DNA of 64,000 nucleotides from Zoroaster sp. YZ-2022 (GCA_029582265.1 CM055816.1:22593825-22657824), one strand, 5' to 3'. Numbered from the stretch's first letter, positions 21,234 to 36,060 are shown. The notes: generated by a model not told the origin, from the sequence alone. Translations and numbers: made by a program.

Positions 21234-21568
21234 GGAAAGTTTTTGGACGCACCATGCATGTAACAAATCTCTAAAGTAGAGGTGTTGGCTCTGAGAAGAG
21301 CCGGTTTTTGTTCTCAACGTTTCAGCAAGTATGCTCTGGCCGTCGTCAGGAGAATGGATAGATGTGGAGAGTGGTGTCTTATATACACATCTCTCCATTC
21401 TCTTGACGACGGCCAGAGCATACTTGCCGAAACGTTGAGAACAAAACTGGCTCTTCTCAGAGCCAACACCTCTACTTTAGAGATTTGTTACATGGTGCTT
21501 CCGAAAACTTTCCTAATTACCATTTCCCACCATGCAAAGCCTTAAATCCTATATCAATGTTTGTATTA
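21221..21568. mobile_element. Foldback element (322 bp) with 13-bp target duplication
   Basis: The element 21234-21555 is flanked by AATGTTTGTATTA at 21221-21233 and 21556-21568. Inside, arms of about 140 bp (from about 21234 and to about 21525) are near-perfect inverted repeats, sharing CTAAAGTAGAGGTGTTGGCT and TATGCTCTGGCCGTCGTC, around a centre of roughly 20 bases near 21375-21395. The right arm is followed by a 30-bp tail. Paralogous block P copies at about 50440 and 34650 lack it. A 13-bp duplication is more usual for LINE-mediated insertion than for DNA foldback elements. Confidence 0.9.
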
Positions 21569-24354
21569 TTACTCTTATTTTGTTTTTGTATGTATACATA
21601 TACATACACCAAGGACCTATTGTCCCTTGGTTTGAACGCGTATACATGTACAAACAATTAAGGATGTATCCGTGGTATACAGGGTTGATTACATTTCCTC
21701 TGGACACCTTCAATGGCGGAGGAAACAACAACATTGTGAAGTATAAACGAAATCAATTGATTGAATCAGAAATCATGTCTATGAGAAATATTTAACATAA
21801 TTCAAATTCATTAAACTTAAGGATTTATCTTGTTTAGTTTAAGAGATATGATATCTCATACAGTTAAATTAGATTTTAGTGTAATTTGGCACCTGGTTAA
21901 TTCATTGTGACGTAATAATAAGTAAGACGTTTGTATGACCTTTACGATTCCAAGTGGCTCCAAAAAAATTAATTTAGTTTTTAAGAAAGAAATTATGTGC
22001 TTTCATTTTAAAGGATCTTCTTCGCAATCCTTGTTCCCCCAAAGACCCAACGAAAAAATCCTTGCAACTTTATGATAAGTATATATTGTAGCAATGGTTC
22101 CCCATGGTTCTATACTAAGCCCACTTTAGGTTATAAATAAGTACCCCAAATATTCTGAAGATAGGCACATGCGTATTCCATCCCTGTACAATTTGGTTGT
22201 GAATAAGATTATTGAATGCACCCCTCCCACAAACGATTTCAGTTACAAAGTCAAGCATTTTCATGTTAAACATCAATTGAATTTAAAAAGTATAGCCATG
22301 TGTTAACATTGTCACATACGAGTACTGGTAATGAGAAAACTTTCTCAGTGGCACATCAATTGAAGCAGTCAGTCTTTTTAGTCGTTGATGAATGAACATG
22401 CATTTCAAAATACAAAATACACCCGTATTTTAGGGAATGTTATTTTTCATCGGAAAATTGCTTGAGGAAGTGAAAAACGCTTTAAAATGACCACTGTCTA
22501 AAATAAACCCAAGAAGCATGTGTACACTTAAAGAGACAGTATCAACACGATCAGAGCAGACTTTCAACAGGGCATGGAATCTGTGTCCTAGTTACAGATA
22601 CGGTAATATGACCTTATCATGTGGGTATTATTTTCAGTCAATGAGTTAATCTAGAACAAGCACTCCGATTCCATGCCCCGTTAATCGTGATTATATTGTC
22701 CATGTATTATTTGTTTTCCTTTCTATAAGGAAATAATTATGCGATTCATCTTGAATTCGATATATCAATGTCCTAATGAAAACAAACATTTGATGAAAAT
22801 GCCAGTAAAACACAGGCGATACAGCTTGTATTTGATGTATTTACCGGGCGTGAATATACAACAGATAGCCAAAACATCCACAATAGTACAAACATTGTTT
22901 GGTTATAATTACATTATCATTATGATTAATACCATTAAGATCATGTAGGCGGCTTTTCCCTGCTCAACAAAGTGAGCTAGACATACATTAAGCAAATGCA
23001 TTAAGCAAGCGTCAAGGATGCAATTTGCTAATGATATTTAAAGGTGTGATACACCATTGGTTTTTGGAAGAATGCATTCATTCAAATAATCTAGTTTTCA
23101 AAATACACATCCTAAAACTAACCTTTGAAAATTGGTGTTCATGTTTTCGATAAAACAGCGAATAATGGTTTCTGTTGTATTAGTTATTTTGTGCATATTC
23201 ATATTGTTTTATATTCGATTGTTGCAATCGAAATCAGCTGATGCAATTTTCTGGAAGATGACAGCATTTCAGACAGAAATATTTCTTAGGGCGATTGGTA
23301 CAAGTATCACCTTTGTAAACATTTAGCTTTCAGATTGAAACTCATCTAACATTTTTCAATCATTACCAAAGCTATATCATACCTTTATAATTTAAAAGGT
23401 TTTAAAATATCCGTCAATTAATCCACACAGTACTTTTAGTAATGAGAAAACCTTCTCAGTGGCACATCAGTTGAAGTCAGAAGGTCAATTAGCTCTTCTC
23501 CCCCAAACAAAACAATAATAACAACAGTGCCTTGGCTACGACCCTGGCGGCGGCGGCAGTGTGCAGTGTTGGTTATGTGGCCAATATGAAAATTGAGTCG
23601 GACTGAAGAGATACATATATTATGGTTTATTGTTTTATTTTTGAGTCTGAAATGATAAAATGATAAAGAGGAAATGTTATAAAGTTGTTGTAACTTGTCT
23701 TCAGTCAGATTGTATGACATAATTCAAGTAACAAAATAAAAATTAAAAAGTAATAATACAAAACATTTAGATATAAAACGAGTATTACCTTAAACAAAAG
23801 GTATTTTAAAGCTCAAAGCTAAAGAAACATCATGGCACGGCGGTTCCCGCCTAAAGGTTTGATGACGGCCGCCATCTTAAAAACTCTACATGAGGTTCGA
23901 TGTGAAAACATCGTAAACAAACAATGCAATAAATAAAAGCAACAAATAGGCAAAAATCATTATAGTTTAATAAAGCTATAACATAGGAGATATTTGCAGA
24001 GATTTATACAGGAAAATAGGCAACTGTTCCTTTCTTATGTTGCCGTAATTCCTAGAAATCTAGAAATTTCAAGGTAATCTAAGGATTACCTTGGGTCTAT
24101 GAATTAATGAAATTATGAGTTATGAAAAGAGAAGATCATTACCTGAAATCATGAAGACAGAAGAAATGTTATAAATGTTAAAAGTTGTACAAAAAGAACG
24201 CTTTATGAGAATCAAAGGAGATTATACTTTCTTCTCTGTTCACGCTGAATCGGGATTCACGCTGGTAGGAATTGTCCAAATACTCTCTCTGGTAAAGATA
24301 TTGTAGAAGTAAGCTCTTTCCTCTGTTGCACTGTAAGCTTCACGCCATCCTGCT
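21569..24354. other. 2.8 kb AT-rich intergenic, no gene
   Basis: Short AT-rich open frames only, none with a domain or conserved copy. Two weakly related stretches, CTTTCTCAGTGGCACATCA (22340) and CCTTCTCAGTGGCACATCA (23451), mark an old duplication. At about 23860-23880, ACGGCCGCCATCTTA contains a perfect YY1-type motif. Confidence 0.45.
23863..23876 (-). promoter_or_regulatory. YY1-like motif
   Basis: GGCCGCCATCTTA matches the known YY1 consensus (AAGATGGCGGCC type, reverse strand), although the central bases are GGCC. There is no adjacent gene, so activity is uncertain. Confidence 0.3.
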
Positions 24355-24860
24355 TTGACGTGTTGTGTGTACGTTTTTTTTTACACAGTCAAACGGTCCA
24401 ACATTGATCAGAGACTTTGGAGAGCTACAATCCCGGCCAAAATAGTTGGGACACGTGACAATAAACATACCCTCCCCTGTCCCCTGTCCCCGCTCCCCGC
24501 TCCCCCGCTCCCCCACCAAAGTTGTTATCTCCAGCTAGAGAACAGACCGCGCAATGAGAGCCAACATTGTCAGGGGGCCGGGGGGCCCAGCGAGATTTGG
24601 CCGGGATTGTCTGAATTCCCTTGTAGATGTGAGCGACATGCTCATTTATCCATGCGTTTATTGTCCGTCTTTGTGAATTTTACTTTTTTTCAGTTTTTTT
24701 AATTTTATTATTACAGTAGTATTATTATGTTTTCCCTGGAGGGGTGTTTGATTTTGTTTCCAAACATGAAAATAAATGGCGTCCAAAGGTTGAATTAAAG
24801 AACATTGGGGGAAAAGACAACAATATATTTTAAAAAACAAATATAACAAATTATTGTTGA
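24355..24860. other. Intergenic with GC-rich tract and a direct repeat
   Basis: A C-rich tract (24470-24520) and a GGGGGCCGGGGGGCCC stretch (24575-24590) lie in non-coding DNA. Bases 24613-24676 are a direct repeat of 28978-29048. Confidence 0.5.
24613..24676. repeat. Direct repeat, left copy (partner 28978-29048)
   Basis: CTGAATTCCCTTGTAG, then ATGTGAGCGACATGC, then CATTTATCCATGCGTTTATT is repeated with three small differences 4.3 kb downstream. The two copies bracket the SINE palindrome and the first Helitron-like element. Confidence 0.9.
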
Positions 24861-25610
24861 TTTTACCATTATGTGTGATGAGCACTGTCTACTCAGTGTT
24901 TCCAGAGTGATGCGGACAGAAATACACAATCATTCTACCCAGGTGGGACTCGAACCTACGATCCCCGCTTTCCACAGCAGGTGTCTTATCCACTATATAA
25001 CCACTGTGGTATCCTCTGACAAGGCCCCAATTCGATCCCATTCATCTGTCGACGGATAATGTAACCACGGTTCACCACTGTACAATAAAGAAGGAGAGTC
25101 ACTCCCTTCCTTTCTATTTTGGTTTCGATGGATCACCGTTGGATTTTTCGTCAAAATAACGGAATGAGAGGATGAAAACAAATTGAAGAGGCTTGTATGT
25201 TGTTTGTGTTATCATAATGCGCTTTTCTCGTTGAACACAAACTCTCTTTTGGGAACTCATGGACCAAAATGGCATGGTGAACAGCCGCGATGAACCGTGT
25301 ACGGTGCACGGTACAATAAAGTTCTGTTTTGCGCAAGCGCATTGCAGCCATGCATCGTCCTTAAACAATATTTTATGAACTGATAATCTTATGGATGAAC
25401 ACAATTGCACCCAGAAACATGTTATCACAAGAGAGTTCGTGTTCAACGCGAAAAGTGCATTAGGATACACAAACAACATATAAGCCTCTTCAAGGGAGTG
25501 ACTCTCCTTTTTCTTTATTGTATCGAACTGGAGCATTGTCGCAGGTTACCATGGTAGTCTAGTGGTTAAGACATCTGATCGGGAATGCGGGGATCATAGG
25601 TTCGAATCCT
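24861..25610. mobile_element. Palindromic pair of SINE-like elements (family S3)
   Basis: A tRNA-like head on the minus strand (24935-25015: GGGACTCGAACCTACGATCC is its B box) and one on the plus strand (about 25545-25608: GTCTAGTGGTTAAGACATC, then GGTTCGAATCC) face away from each other. Between them, 25077-25110 and 25492-25526 are inverted (GGAGAGTCACTCCCTT type), as are 25190-25255 and 25427-25490 (GTTGAACACAAACTCTC against GAGAGTTCGTGTTCAAC). The left arm has about 75 bp and about 49 bp not present in the right. The whole is an imperfect palindrome of about 750 bp. Confidence 0.75.
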
Positions 25611-25631
25611 ATTATTATTATTATTATTATT

Positions 25632-28850
<3,219 letters not shown>

Positions 28851-29454
28851 ATCTTGAGATGATCACCAACACCATCACTTGCCTTGTCCCTCATTGTAAT
28901 GTCCCTGAGACAAAGACTGCGGTTTTTCCGCGTCTGGTCACGGCTTCATAGATAAACTAAGACAAAACTCAGACATGTCTGAATTCCCTTGTAGTATATG
29001 TGAGCAACATGCCCATTTATCCATGCGTTTATTGTCCGTCTTTGTGAACATTAAAAAATGTTTGTGCAAAAACGTCGTATCCCAGCCATTGTTTTTGTGC
29101 ATTCATCCGGAAACTTGTTACATACGACCTTGATGGCATTATCGACAATAACAAGCATCAAACCTAACAGAAAACATTAGGAAACTTTTTCTCCAGCAAC
29201 ACTCTGCATGCAATGGTGCGCTGTATACGACGCATACTTGGGCAAGTGCTGTGATCGCGGATCGGGAATTGCCTAAGTGTACGTTACAAATTTTATATTA
29301 ATGAGGGGATATGGGCGTGTCGAAAAGCACCCCCTAAATTAAAAAATTAATATTTGTATGGTATAAACGTGAGGGGACAAATTTACAAATGACAAATATA
29401 TGTTCCAGTAGGCATACTTTATTGTATACAATGAAAAAAATATATTTCATAGGA
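28851..29454. other. Intergenic, contains right direct repeat 28978-29048
   Basis: Bases 28978-29048 repeat 24613-24676. No gene is recognised in the rest, although a short GC-richer stretch surrounds 29200-29280. Confidence 0.5.
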
Positions 29455-29690
29455 CCTTTAATTGAGGCTATCTAACATTTTCGACATTTGAGTACTCAGC
29501 ATTTTCAAGATAAAAATTGCCAAATACGTCCATTATTCTCCTTTGAAAGCGTCTGAAATTATAGATGGCCTCTGACAGCTAATTAATAACATCAATGCAT
29601 TATGTACAGGCAATTTTCTTTTAATTACAACGATTGTTCTCAAAGATTGATATTCGTGGCTCAAACTGATTTTACCTGGGAAATATATTT
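29455..29690. repeat. Segmental block P, second copy, left part
   Basis: Matches 20425-20668 (TTTAATTGAGGCTATC to GGAAATATATTT). The match stops exactly at the 5' end of the Helitron-like element 29691-34107 and resumes at 34108 with CAATTTTAAATTGATG, matching CAATTTTGAAATGCTG in block P1. Confidence 0.9.
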
Positions 29691-29757
29691 AGGTGTTCGA
29701 GCGCGCCGCGCGAACACCTATTGTCTTTGTTCGTTTTTTTTTCTTCTCCTTCTTCTT

Positions 29758-31346
29758 AGGTGTTCGGGCATGTGCCCGAAACACCTATTGTTTTTGTACG
29801 TTTTTTTGTCTTTCTTTCTTCTTCTTCTTCTTCTTCTTCTTCTCCGGATAGATTGTCTACAAAAAAACATATACTTGCGAACTTCACATGAACTTGGAAA
29901 TTGACACATACTTAGACCCTAATGTGTAGATGAAACAGAATTTGTGACGTCATGATTACATCATCAGATATCGAATTACTTAAAACGTCATGATTACATC
30001 ATCAGATATCGAATTACTTAAAATCAACGTTTAATATTTTAAAAAAATCATATCTCAACAACCACAAGAGGTAAATTCACAATTTTTGCACCATTGTACA
30101 GATCGTTAATTGTGGAAAAATATTTACACAAAGGTGACCCCAATTTGACCTTACTTCCTGTCCAAACCGGAAGTCAAAATTTAATATTTAAAAAAAATCA
30201 TATCTCAACAACCACAAGAGGAAAATTTACATTGTATAGATTGTTAATTGGCGAAAAATATTTACACAAAGGTGACCCCAATTTGACCTTACTTCCTGTC
30301 CAAACAGGAAGTCAAAGTTTAATATTTAAAAAAATCATATCTCAACAACCACAACATGTAAATTCACAGTTTTTGCACCATTGTACAGATTGCTAATTGT
30401 CAAAAAATATTTACACAAAGGTGAACCCAATTTGACCTTACTTCCTGTCCAAACCGGAAGTCAAAGTTTAATATTTAAAAAAATCATATCTCAACAACCA
30501 CAAGAGGTAAATTCACAGTTTTTGCACCATTGTACAGATTGTTAATTGTCAAAAAATATTTACACAAAGATGACCCCAATTTGACCTTACTTCCTGTCCA
30601 AACCGGAAGTCAAAGTTTAATATTTAAAAAAATCATATCTCAACAACCACAAGAGGTAAATTTACATTTTTTGTACCATTGTATAGATTGTTAATTGTCG
30701 AAAAATATTTACACAAAGGTGACCCCAATTTGACCTTACTTCCTGTCCAAACCGGAAGTCAAAGTTTAATATTTAAAAAAAAACATATCTCAACAACCAC
30801 AACAGGTAAATTCACAGTTTTTGCACCATTGTACAGATTGTTAATTGTCAAAAATATTTACAAAAACATGACTCCAATTTGACCTTTACTTCCAGTCCAA
30901 AGCGGAAGTCAAAGTTTAATATTTATGATCGATGTATGTAAAACCATCCAGTGAACAATAAAGATTCCGTGGGCAGTTTTTTTGAAATTTCAGGGTAATT
31001 AACATCTGTTGGTCTTGAAATTCCCTTGTAACCTTGTTGAGGATCTTCTAGGTGTAGTCGGAAGAGAAGTTTTATTCGATCATTATCATTCTTTTATTAT
31101 ACCATTGCATTTGAAATGAAGTTTGAATTTGGTGTAGGGCCTAACGTGATTAATTTCAAATCATTGAAATGAACTTCAAACAAATCATCGTTGGTAACCA
31201 CATCATATTTTTACAGGGTACTCTCTAATATGAAAAAAATAATAATAATGCAAAGTTTCTTTAAAAAACATTCTGACGTCATCATCACTGCCCTGACAAA
31301 ACCCGAACACCTATGTGTTTGTAATATAACAAACACTTAAGTCTAG
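29758..31346 (+). mobile_element. Helitron2/Helentron-like element 3 (nested)
   Basis: The 5' end AGGTGTTCGGGCA folds on TGCCCGAAACACCT. The leader is (CTT)n plus CTCCGGATAGATTGTCTAC. Six satellite units follow, then about 380 bp of unique DNA, then CCCGAACACCT (31302-31312), the perfect hairpin GTGTTTGT/ACAAACAC (31315-31336), six bases, and CTAG (31343-31346). It is inserted in the (CTT)n leader of element 2. Removing it and one TT restores an uninterrupted CTT run. Confidence 0.88.
30020..30920 (+). repeat. About 149-bp satellite array (6 units) in element 3
   Basis: The GGAAGTC motif recurs at 30169, 30307, 30456, 30605, 30754 and 30904. The units are the same satellite as in 26060-28385 but slightly longer on average (149-150 bp for four of the five steps), so the two arrays have drifted or homogenised separately. 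Confidence 0.93.
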
Positions 31347-31539
31347 TTCTTCTTCTTCTTCTTCTTCTTCTCCGGATCGTTTGTCTACAATAAAACACAT
31401 ACTTGCAAACTTCACATGAACTTCAAACTTGGCATATACTTAGAACTTAACACGTAGATGAAACATAATTTGTGACGTCATGATTAGGTCATCAGATATC
31501 GAATTACGATAATTCAAAGTTTAATAATTTAAAAAAATC

Positions 31540-33600
31540 ATATCAAGGGATCTGAAAAATCAATAAAATTACTGATTTAGTCGGGGAAAAATATGTAGTT
31601 TATCATGAGTGTAAAGAGTGTGAAATATGTGACATTAGAGCCGTGGATATGTTTGCGTTTGATATTTATTTGTACTGAAAACACTACATATTTGTAAAAA
31701 AGACACACACTTTTCGTGACAATTTACGCGCAATTTGTTATTTCCACTACGTCCGCAATACTCAATCGAGTGGGCGGGGCATATAATACAGTCCGGCCGG
31801 CGCAACGGTAATGCTGTATGTCGCCCTCAATCAGCAGAAACATTTTTAAGAGGATTTCCTGTATTTATCTTCGTGTTTGGCAAGAAAAGCCATTTTTTAA
31901 GTGTTGGTTGGCTGTGGCTAACGTTAACATACAAAGTTCGTCGTTGCATAATGCATTGAGCCTGTTTAACTAACGTCGTTAGTTACGTGAACATACTTTG
32001 GACAGTAAAACAAACTCGCCACTTTTCTTAACAAAATATGAACATTTGTCACCAAAATGTATTTAGAATATAAATAAGGATAGGAAAATTCAGTTGTTAA
32101 GGTTATGTAAATTTTTTGACATAATGAAGCACTAGTCGTCAGTCAATGGAATTGGGAATTTGGGCCCTTATACTTTTATTGCTTGTTTGCCCCTCTCTTC
32201 CCTAGTTCTTGGATTCTATAGTGCTGCAATGATAGACCAAATAATTTTAGAAATCAAATGTGTCGGTTCATCACCAGTGGCAGTACATGCCATCACCAAG
32301 AACTTGGGGGGAGGGGGAAGGCATTTTATTCCAAAATTACCGATTCCAATGACAACCCCTGAATGTCACCCATTCAGAACTGTCACTAAATCGTACATAC
32401 AGAGCGTACATTTATTATAAATGCAGATTGTTTCCAGTTTCTTGTCAACAAATGATCATGGTTGGGCTCATTTACACTGAAGTCATTTCACTTCTTACAT
32501 GTGTAAGACCATGAACACTCATTTCTAGATTGGTTACAAGTAGGTTAAGCAGGTCAACAAAGTGGTTTCAAATGATTGTGGGGGAGGGAAATGTGGAACC
32601 ACAAAAGTCAAGTCATGAAACCCAACAGACAGTTAAAATAAAATATGTATTTCATTGTTTTATTAGCAATTTACAAGCACCCATACAAAATGGATACAGT
32701 ATGGATGCAGCTACAGACATTTTGCCAATCATGTGTACAACCTTGAAAATCAATGTCGAATTTGTTTTCAAATTTTATAAATTATTTTGTAATTATTTGC
32801 AGATTAGGTGAAAGCAAAGACAATTTATAAGTATGTCACAATATAAAGGAGATGCTTGATTACAGTGTCACTATCATTGTCAATTTATCATTATATTTTT
32901 GTTATAAACTTAACCTGAAAGTGAAGTATATTATAAATAAAGATCACTCTCAGTATATAAACATGCAGTCCATCAATTAAATTAATTTTTGTACAAGACT
33001 TATAATACCAAGACATAAATACCAGTGTTGGCTTCATTTAAATCTAGAATTGAAAGGTGTTTCCATAAACAAAATGAAAAGGGCAAGCAATTATCAGATT
33101 TGATCCAGTGGATATAATTACATTTAATTTTGTTTGAAATGGGAATTATTTACTTTTTGACAACTCTTCTGCGGGGGGCAGGGGAAGATGGAAAGCACGG
33201 ATGCAAGCTTTCTTCCAACTTTATCATGTAGTAGTTATAAGCTTGTTTTCTAATGAAAGGCTAATTAGCTGAAGGAAAGGAAAGGGGAAATATTTATATG
33301 GTCTTCCATGCTTCAGTGTCTTCAGTAACCCCAAGCTCCCCCAAACAATTTAACCCACACTTCCTGCTCTTTGAATTTGCAGCCAAGTTTAATCCAGTTA
33401 CTATACATGTAGTCCCCTTCTACCCTAAATCAACTTTGTGACTTTATGCCTATAATAACGCTGAATAGGTTGATCTGACTGCCTTAACCGTGGCAAACTT
33501 GTTTCATATGAGTGATTTTTAATGTTGATTTATCATCTAACATGCTTTTTGAAAAGCATGTGTTGGGCTAGTGTCAATATTTAAAATAAAAAACATAGTG
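31540..33600. other. Interior of element 2: unmatched sequence, possible capture
   Basis: About 2 kb with no similarity to elements 1 and 3 or elsewhere in the window. No long open frame. It contains a GC box next to a TATA-like motif at 31771-31788. Non-autonomous Helitrons commonly carry captured host DNA, which is a possible but unproven origin. Confidence 0.4.
31771..31788 (+). promoter_or_regulatory. GC box plus TATA-like motif
   Basis: TGGGCGGGGC (Sp1-type GC box) is directly followed by ATATAATA. This is the only such pair I noticed in the window. No convincing open frame follows: the ATG at 31812 opens only 11 codons. Could be a captured promoter fragment. Confidence 0.35.
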
Positions 33601-34107
33601 TTCCAAGTCACACTTGTTAATTTCTAATTTATTGCTTAAATCTCACAACTTTTCCAGGTTCAACAGCCAATATCTCAAGAACTAAATGACCTATTAGAAA
33701 ACAAAAAAACACAATTGAATTCCTTACATTAATAGCTTGCAATTCTTGTGAAATGAGTTACCATAAATGCTTTGACAATGGTCCAATTAGTGGCACAGGA
33801 AGTAACGATTTTACAAATTTTAAAAGGTCATATCTCATAGCTTCAATTTGATGTATAAGTTGACAAATTTGTTATTTTTTCATAATCATGAGGAGGTCAT
33901 ATATGACCTTCAAACCACCTAATCTGACCTTTACTTCCTGTCCAAACAGGAAGTGCAAATTCAAGACATTCTAACGCAAAATTGATATAATTATAAAAGA
34001 TGATAAACCCTTGCACAATATAATATTTACATCATCGTTGATAATTTGATTGAACCGAAGTTGACTCGAACACCGTGTGTTTGTTATAACAACCACTTAA
34101 GCTCTAG

Positions 34108-34680
34108 TTCAATTTTAAATTGATGTTTTAGTTTGCTAATAAGGATTAAAGAATGGTTATATAAAACTGAAATGAATTTATGATATTACATTATGAATTC
34201 ATAATTATTTTATAATAAGTTTATCAAAATGACATGTTTAACTTTAGTGGCCAACATCGCTTGAACATGGAATATATTAATATCTTTAATGGCTTTAATC
34301 ATAAAATTAAGTGTAAACAATTCAAATTCATTGTCAACAGCGACAGCTTAAATTCTGCAGACTACTTATGTACAAAAGAGGGGTCAAACGTGAACAAAAG
34401 AGGGGTCGAAAACACATCAATTGATGGGTGCTTCGCCAAGGACATTTCAAAGTCCACAGAATTCAACAGATTGTAATTGTTGACAAGAGACTAGGGTCTA
34501 TGTAAATTCTACAAATATGCCTACATTAAAATATTCATTTAAAAGATTTCAATAAAGATTTCTAAGAAAGAGATATGCTTAAATATAGTTTCACAAAAAT
34601 TTTCCCGAGTCACTGGCTAACAATTAATGGCTAATGGAATGTAAAATAATTTTGTATTATTGCTATAATTTATTATTGCT
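34108..34680. repeat. Segmental block P, second copy, right part
   Basis: Resumes the match to block P (20658-21233 and 49855-50445) after the Helitron-like insertion, ending near TGTATTATTG where the first copy carries the foldback element. A stretch giving the frame DISKSTEFNRL is shared with 50240-50270, but the frames upstream of it differ. Confidence 0.85.
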
Positions 34681-34892
34681 CTTATTCAGTTTATCCATAT
34701 AAATCTACTTTGTGTATAACCACATAAAAGGCTTGTGTCCCGTTAATTGTGTGATCCCCGCTACTGCCGTTACCCGGGTTGTTTGCATCTGACCGGGGCT
34801 TGATCCCTGGCTACTCGGCAGATATGATTTGGCCTCTGACCTGGCCCCATAGAGCAATAGGTAATTGGCATAAGTGGACCGCCCACCAACAT

Positions 34893-35394
34893 AGGGGCTG
34901 GTTAACTCAGTTGGTAGAGCGCTCGTACGGTAATCGAGAGGTCGCGGGTTCGAGTCCGGCAATTTTTCTTTGCTCGCTACCCGTTTATATAATATATATA
35001 TAGACACACACACACACACCCACACACACACACACTCACACGTGTGTAAACACCGGCATTCGGGGACTTCCTTTGTCAAATTCCTTTGTCCAAAAATACG
35101 GGGACGGATTGTTCTCCATTGTGAGAGCAACCGGGGACCATTGTCCCTTTTGTTATACGTCCCCGGTTTGAATGCGCTCACACACGCACACACACACACA
35201 CACATTCTCAAAAATGCTACTTGTGGAGCACAGAGTCCTTTACAATTCCCCTGTGGAGACCAATTGTTCTTGCCTTTCCCTTTTGTTATAGGACTCCACA
35301 AGGGAGCGAATTCATCCCTCCCCCCCCCCCCCCACACACACACAACAAAGTCCGGAGTGGATCGAAAGCTAAGGCCACCCTCCCGAACTAATTT
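34893..35394 (+). mobile_element. tRNA-like SINE head followed by (CA)n-rich tandem body
   Basis: GGCTGGTTAACTCAGTTGG and TAGAGCGCTCG form an A-box region, an anticodon-like arm CTCGTACGGTAATCGAG follows, and GCGGGTTCGAGTCCGG is a B box. The acceptor ends do not pair, so this is not a functional tRNA. Downstream lie (CA)n runs (35009-35042, 35179-35204) and two related stretches containing TTCCCTTTTGTTATAGG or TGTCCCTTTTGTTATACG (35141, 35275). A 271-codon minus-strand frame through here is a by-product. Confidence 0.6.
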
Positions 35395-35765
35395 ATATAA
35401 TATATAGCTGCTGATTTCACTGTAATGTTGTTTCGGGAAAATTACTGTCCGGCTGAACTGGGATTCATATCCATTGTGAATATAATGGGAGGGAGATGCA
35501 ATTGGAACTACCAAACCCATTTTTTGACAATTATTTAACCAATTATTAGATATGTATATAACAGAACGATCACCTTATTAATAATTTGTTGACATGGTCT
35601 GTTATTTGTTCACATTTTATTATAAACCTTTTCGGTAGTAAGTAAAATCCACTAAGCTAAACACACCATTCATATATGATTTAGACCCGTAGACTAGTTT
35701 GAAAATAACGGATGGGATGGCTTAAAGAGATTGTATAAAACACTATTGTACATATATCCAGCGAG
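35395..35765. repeat. Segmental block Q, first copy
   Basis: Matches 50665-51060 (GCTGATTTCACTGTAATG type text, TTGTTGACATGGTCTGTTAT, ATGATTTAGACCCGTAGACT). It always precedes the FReD gene on the plus-strand map, that is, it lies beyond the 3' end of the gene. Confidence 0.85.
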
Positions 35766-35988
35766 TGATCATTGTCTGTATTTACACATACACATATAGA
35801 CAGTATGAATGCATTATGGATTCATGCACTGTGTGTAATGACTGCAACGGGGGGTTTGGATTGCTAACTGTAAGTGGGGCAAAATTACGCGACCAAACCG
35901 TTCCGATGCGCCTTGGTCAAGGCTATCAATTATATTGTTAATTTCAAGAGATTTAATTGTCGTTGTTTGTAAACAAATAATTAGGGTA

Positions 35989-35989
<1 letters not shown>

Positions 35990-36060
<71 letters not shown>
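35990..36060. repeat. (AAT)n microsatellite
   Basis: About 23 uninterrupted AAT units, absent from the corresponding place downstream of the second FReD gene. Confidence 0.95.

Larger units (their letters stand above)
29691..34107 (+). mobile_element. Helitron2/Helentron-like element 2 (outer, carrying element 3)
   Basis: It starts AGGTGTTCGAGCG, which folds on CGCGCGAACACCT. The 3' region has CTCGAACACC (34065-34074), the inverse of its own 5' end, then the hairpin GTGTTTGT/ACAACCAC (34077-34096), seven bases, and CTAG (34104-34107). The empty site is visible in two paralogous block P copies. Its (CTT)n leader is split by element 3 (29758-31346) and resumes at 31347 with TTCTTCTTC and CTCCGGATCGTTTGTCTAC. 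The interior (31540-33600) is unlike the other elements, and one diverged satellite unit lies near 33949. No Rep or helicase open frame is seen. Confidence 0.85.

Noticed and set aside
22739..23326. Short AT-rich frames (62-69 codons)
   Set aside because: Length is expected by chance in AT-rich DNA; no domain and no paralogous conservation.
25114..25536. 140-codon minus-strand frame
   Set aside because: It lies inside the SINE palindrome; the inverted arms supply both halves, and no domain is present.
31735..31959. 74-codon frame after the GC box and TATA-like motif
   Set aside because: The frame starts upstream of the motif, has no domain and no conserved copy in the window.
34234..34476. 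80-codon frame ending DISKSTEFNRL, shared with 50046-50270
   Set aside because: The shared ending is in a duplicated block, but the frames diverge upstream and the first copy (about 21000) reads the same DNA in another frame because of an indel.
34893..34965. Functional tRNA gene (Thr-like)
   Set aside because: A and B boxes are good, but the acceptor stem does not pair and base 33 of the anticodon loop is not T; it continues into a repeat body. The same reasoning applies to 1531-1610, 4785-4865 and 62493-62575.
34705..35520. 271-codon minus-strand open frame
   Set aside because: It runs across a tRNA-like SINE head (antisense text of the DSNPRPLDYRTSALPTEL kind), two (CA)n microsatellites and block Q. 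There is no domain, and the corresponding block Q copy at 50665 has no such frame.
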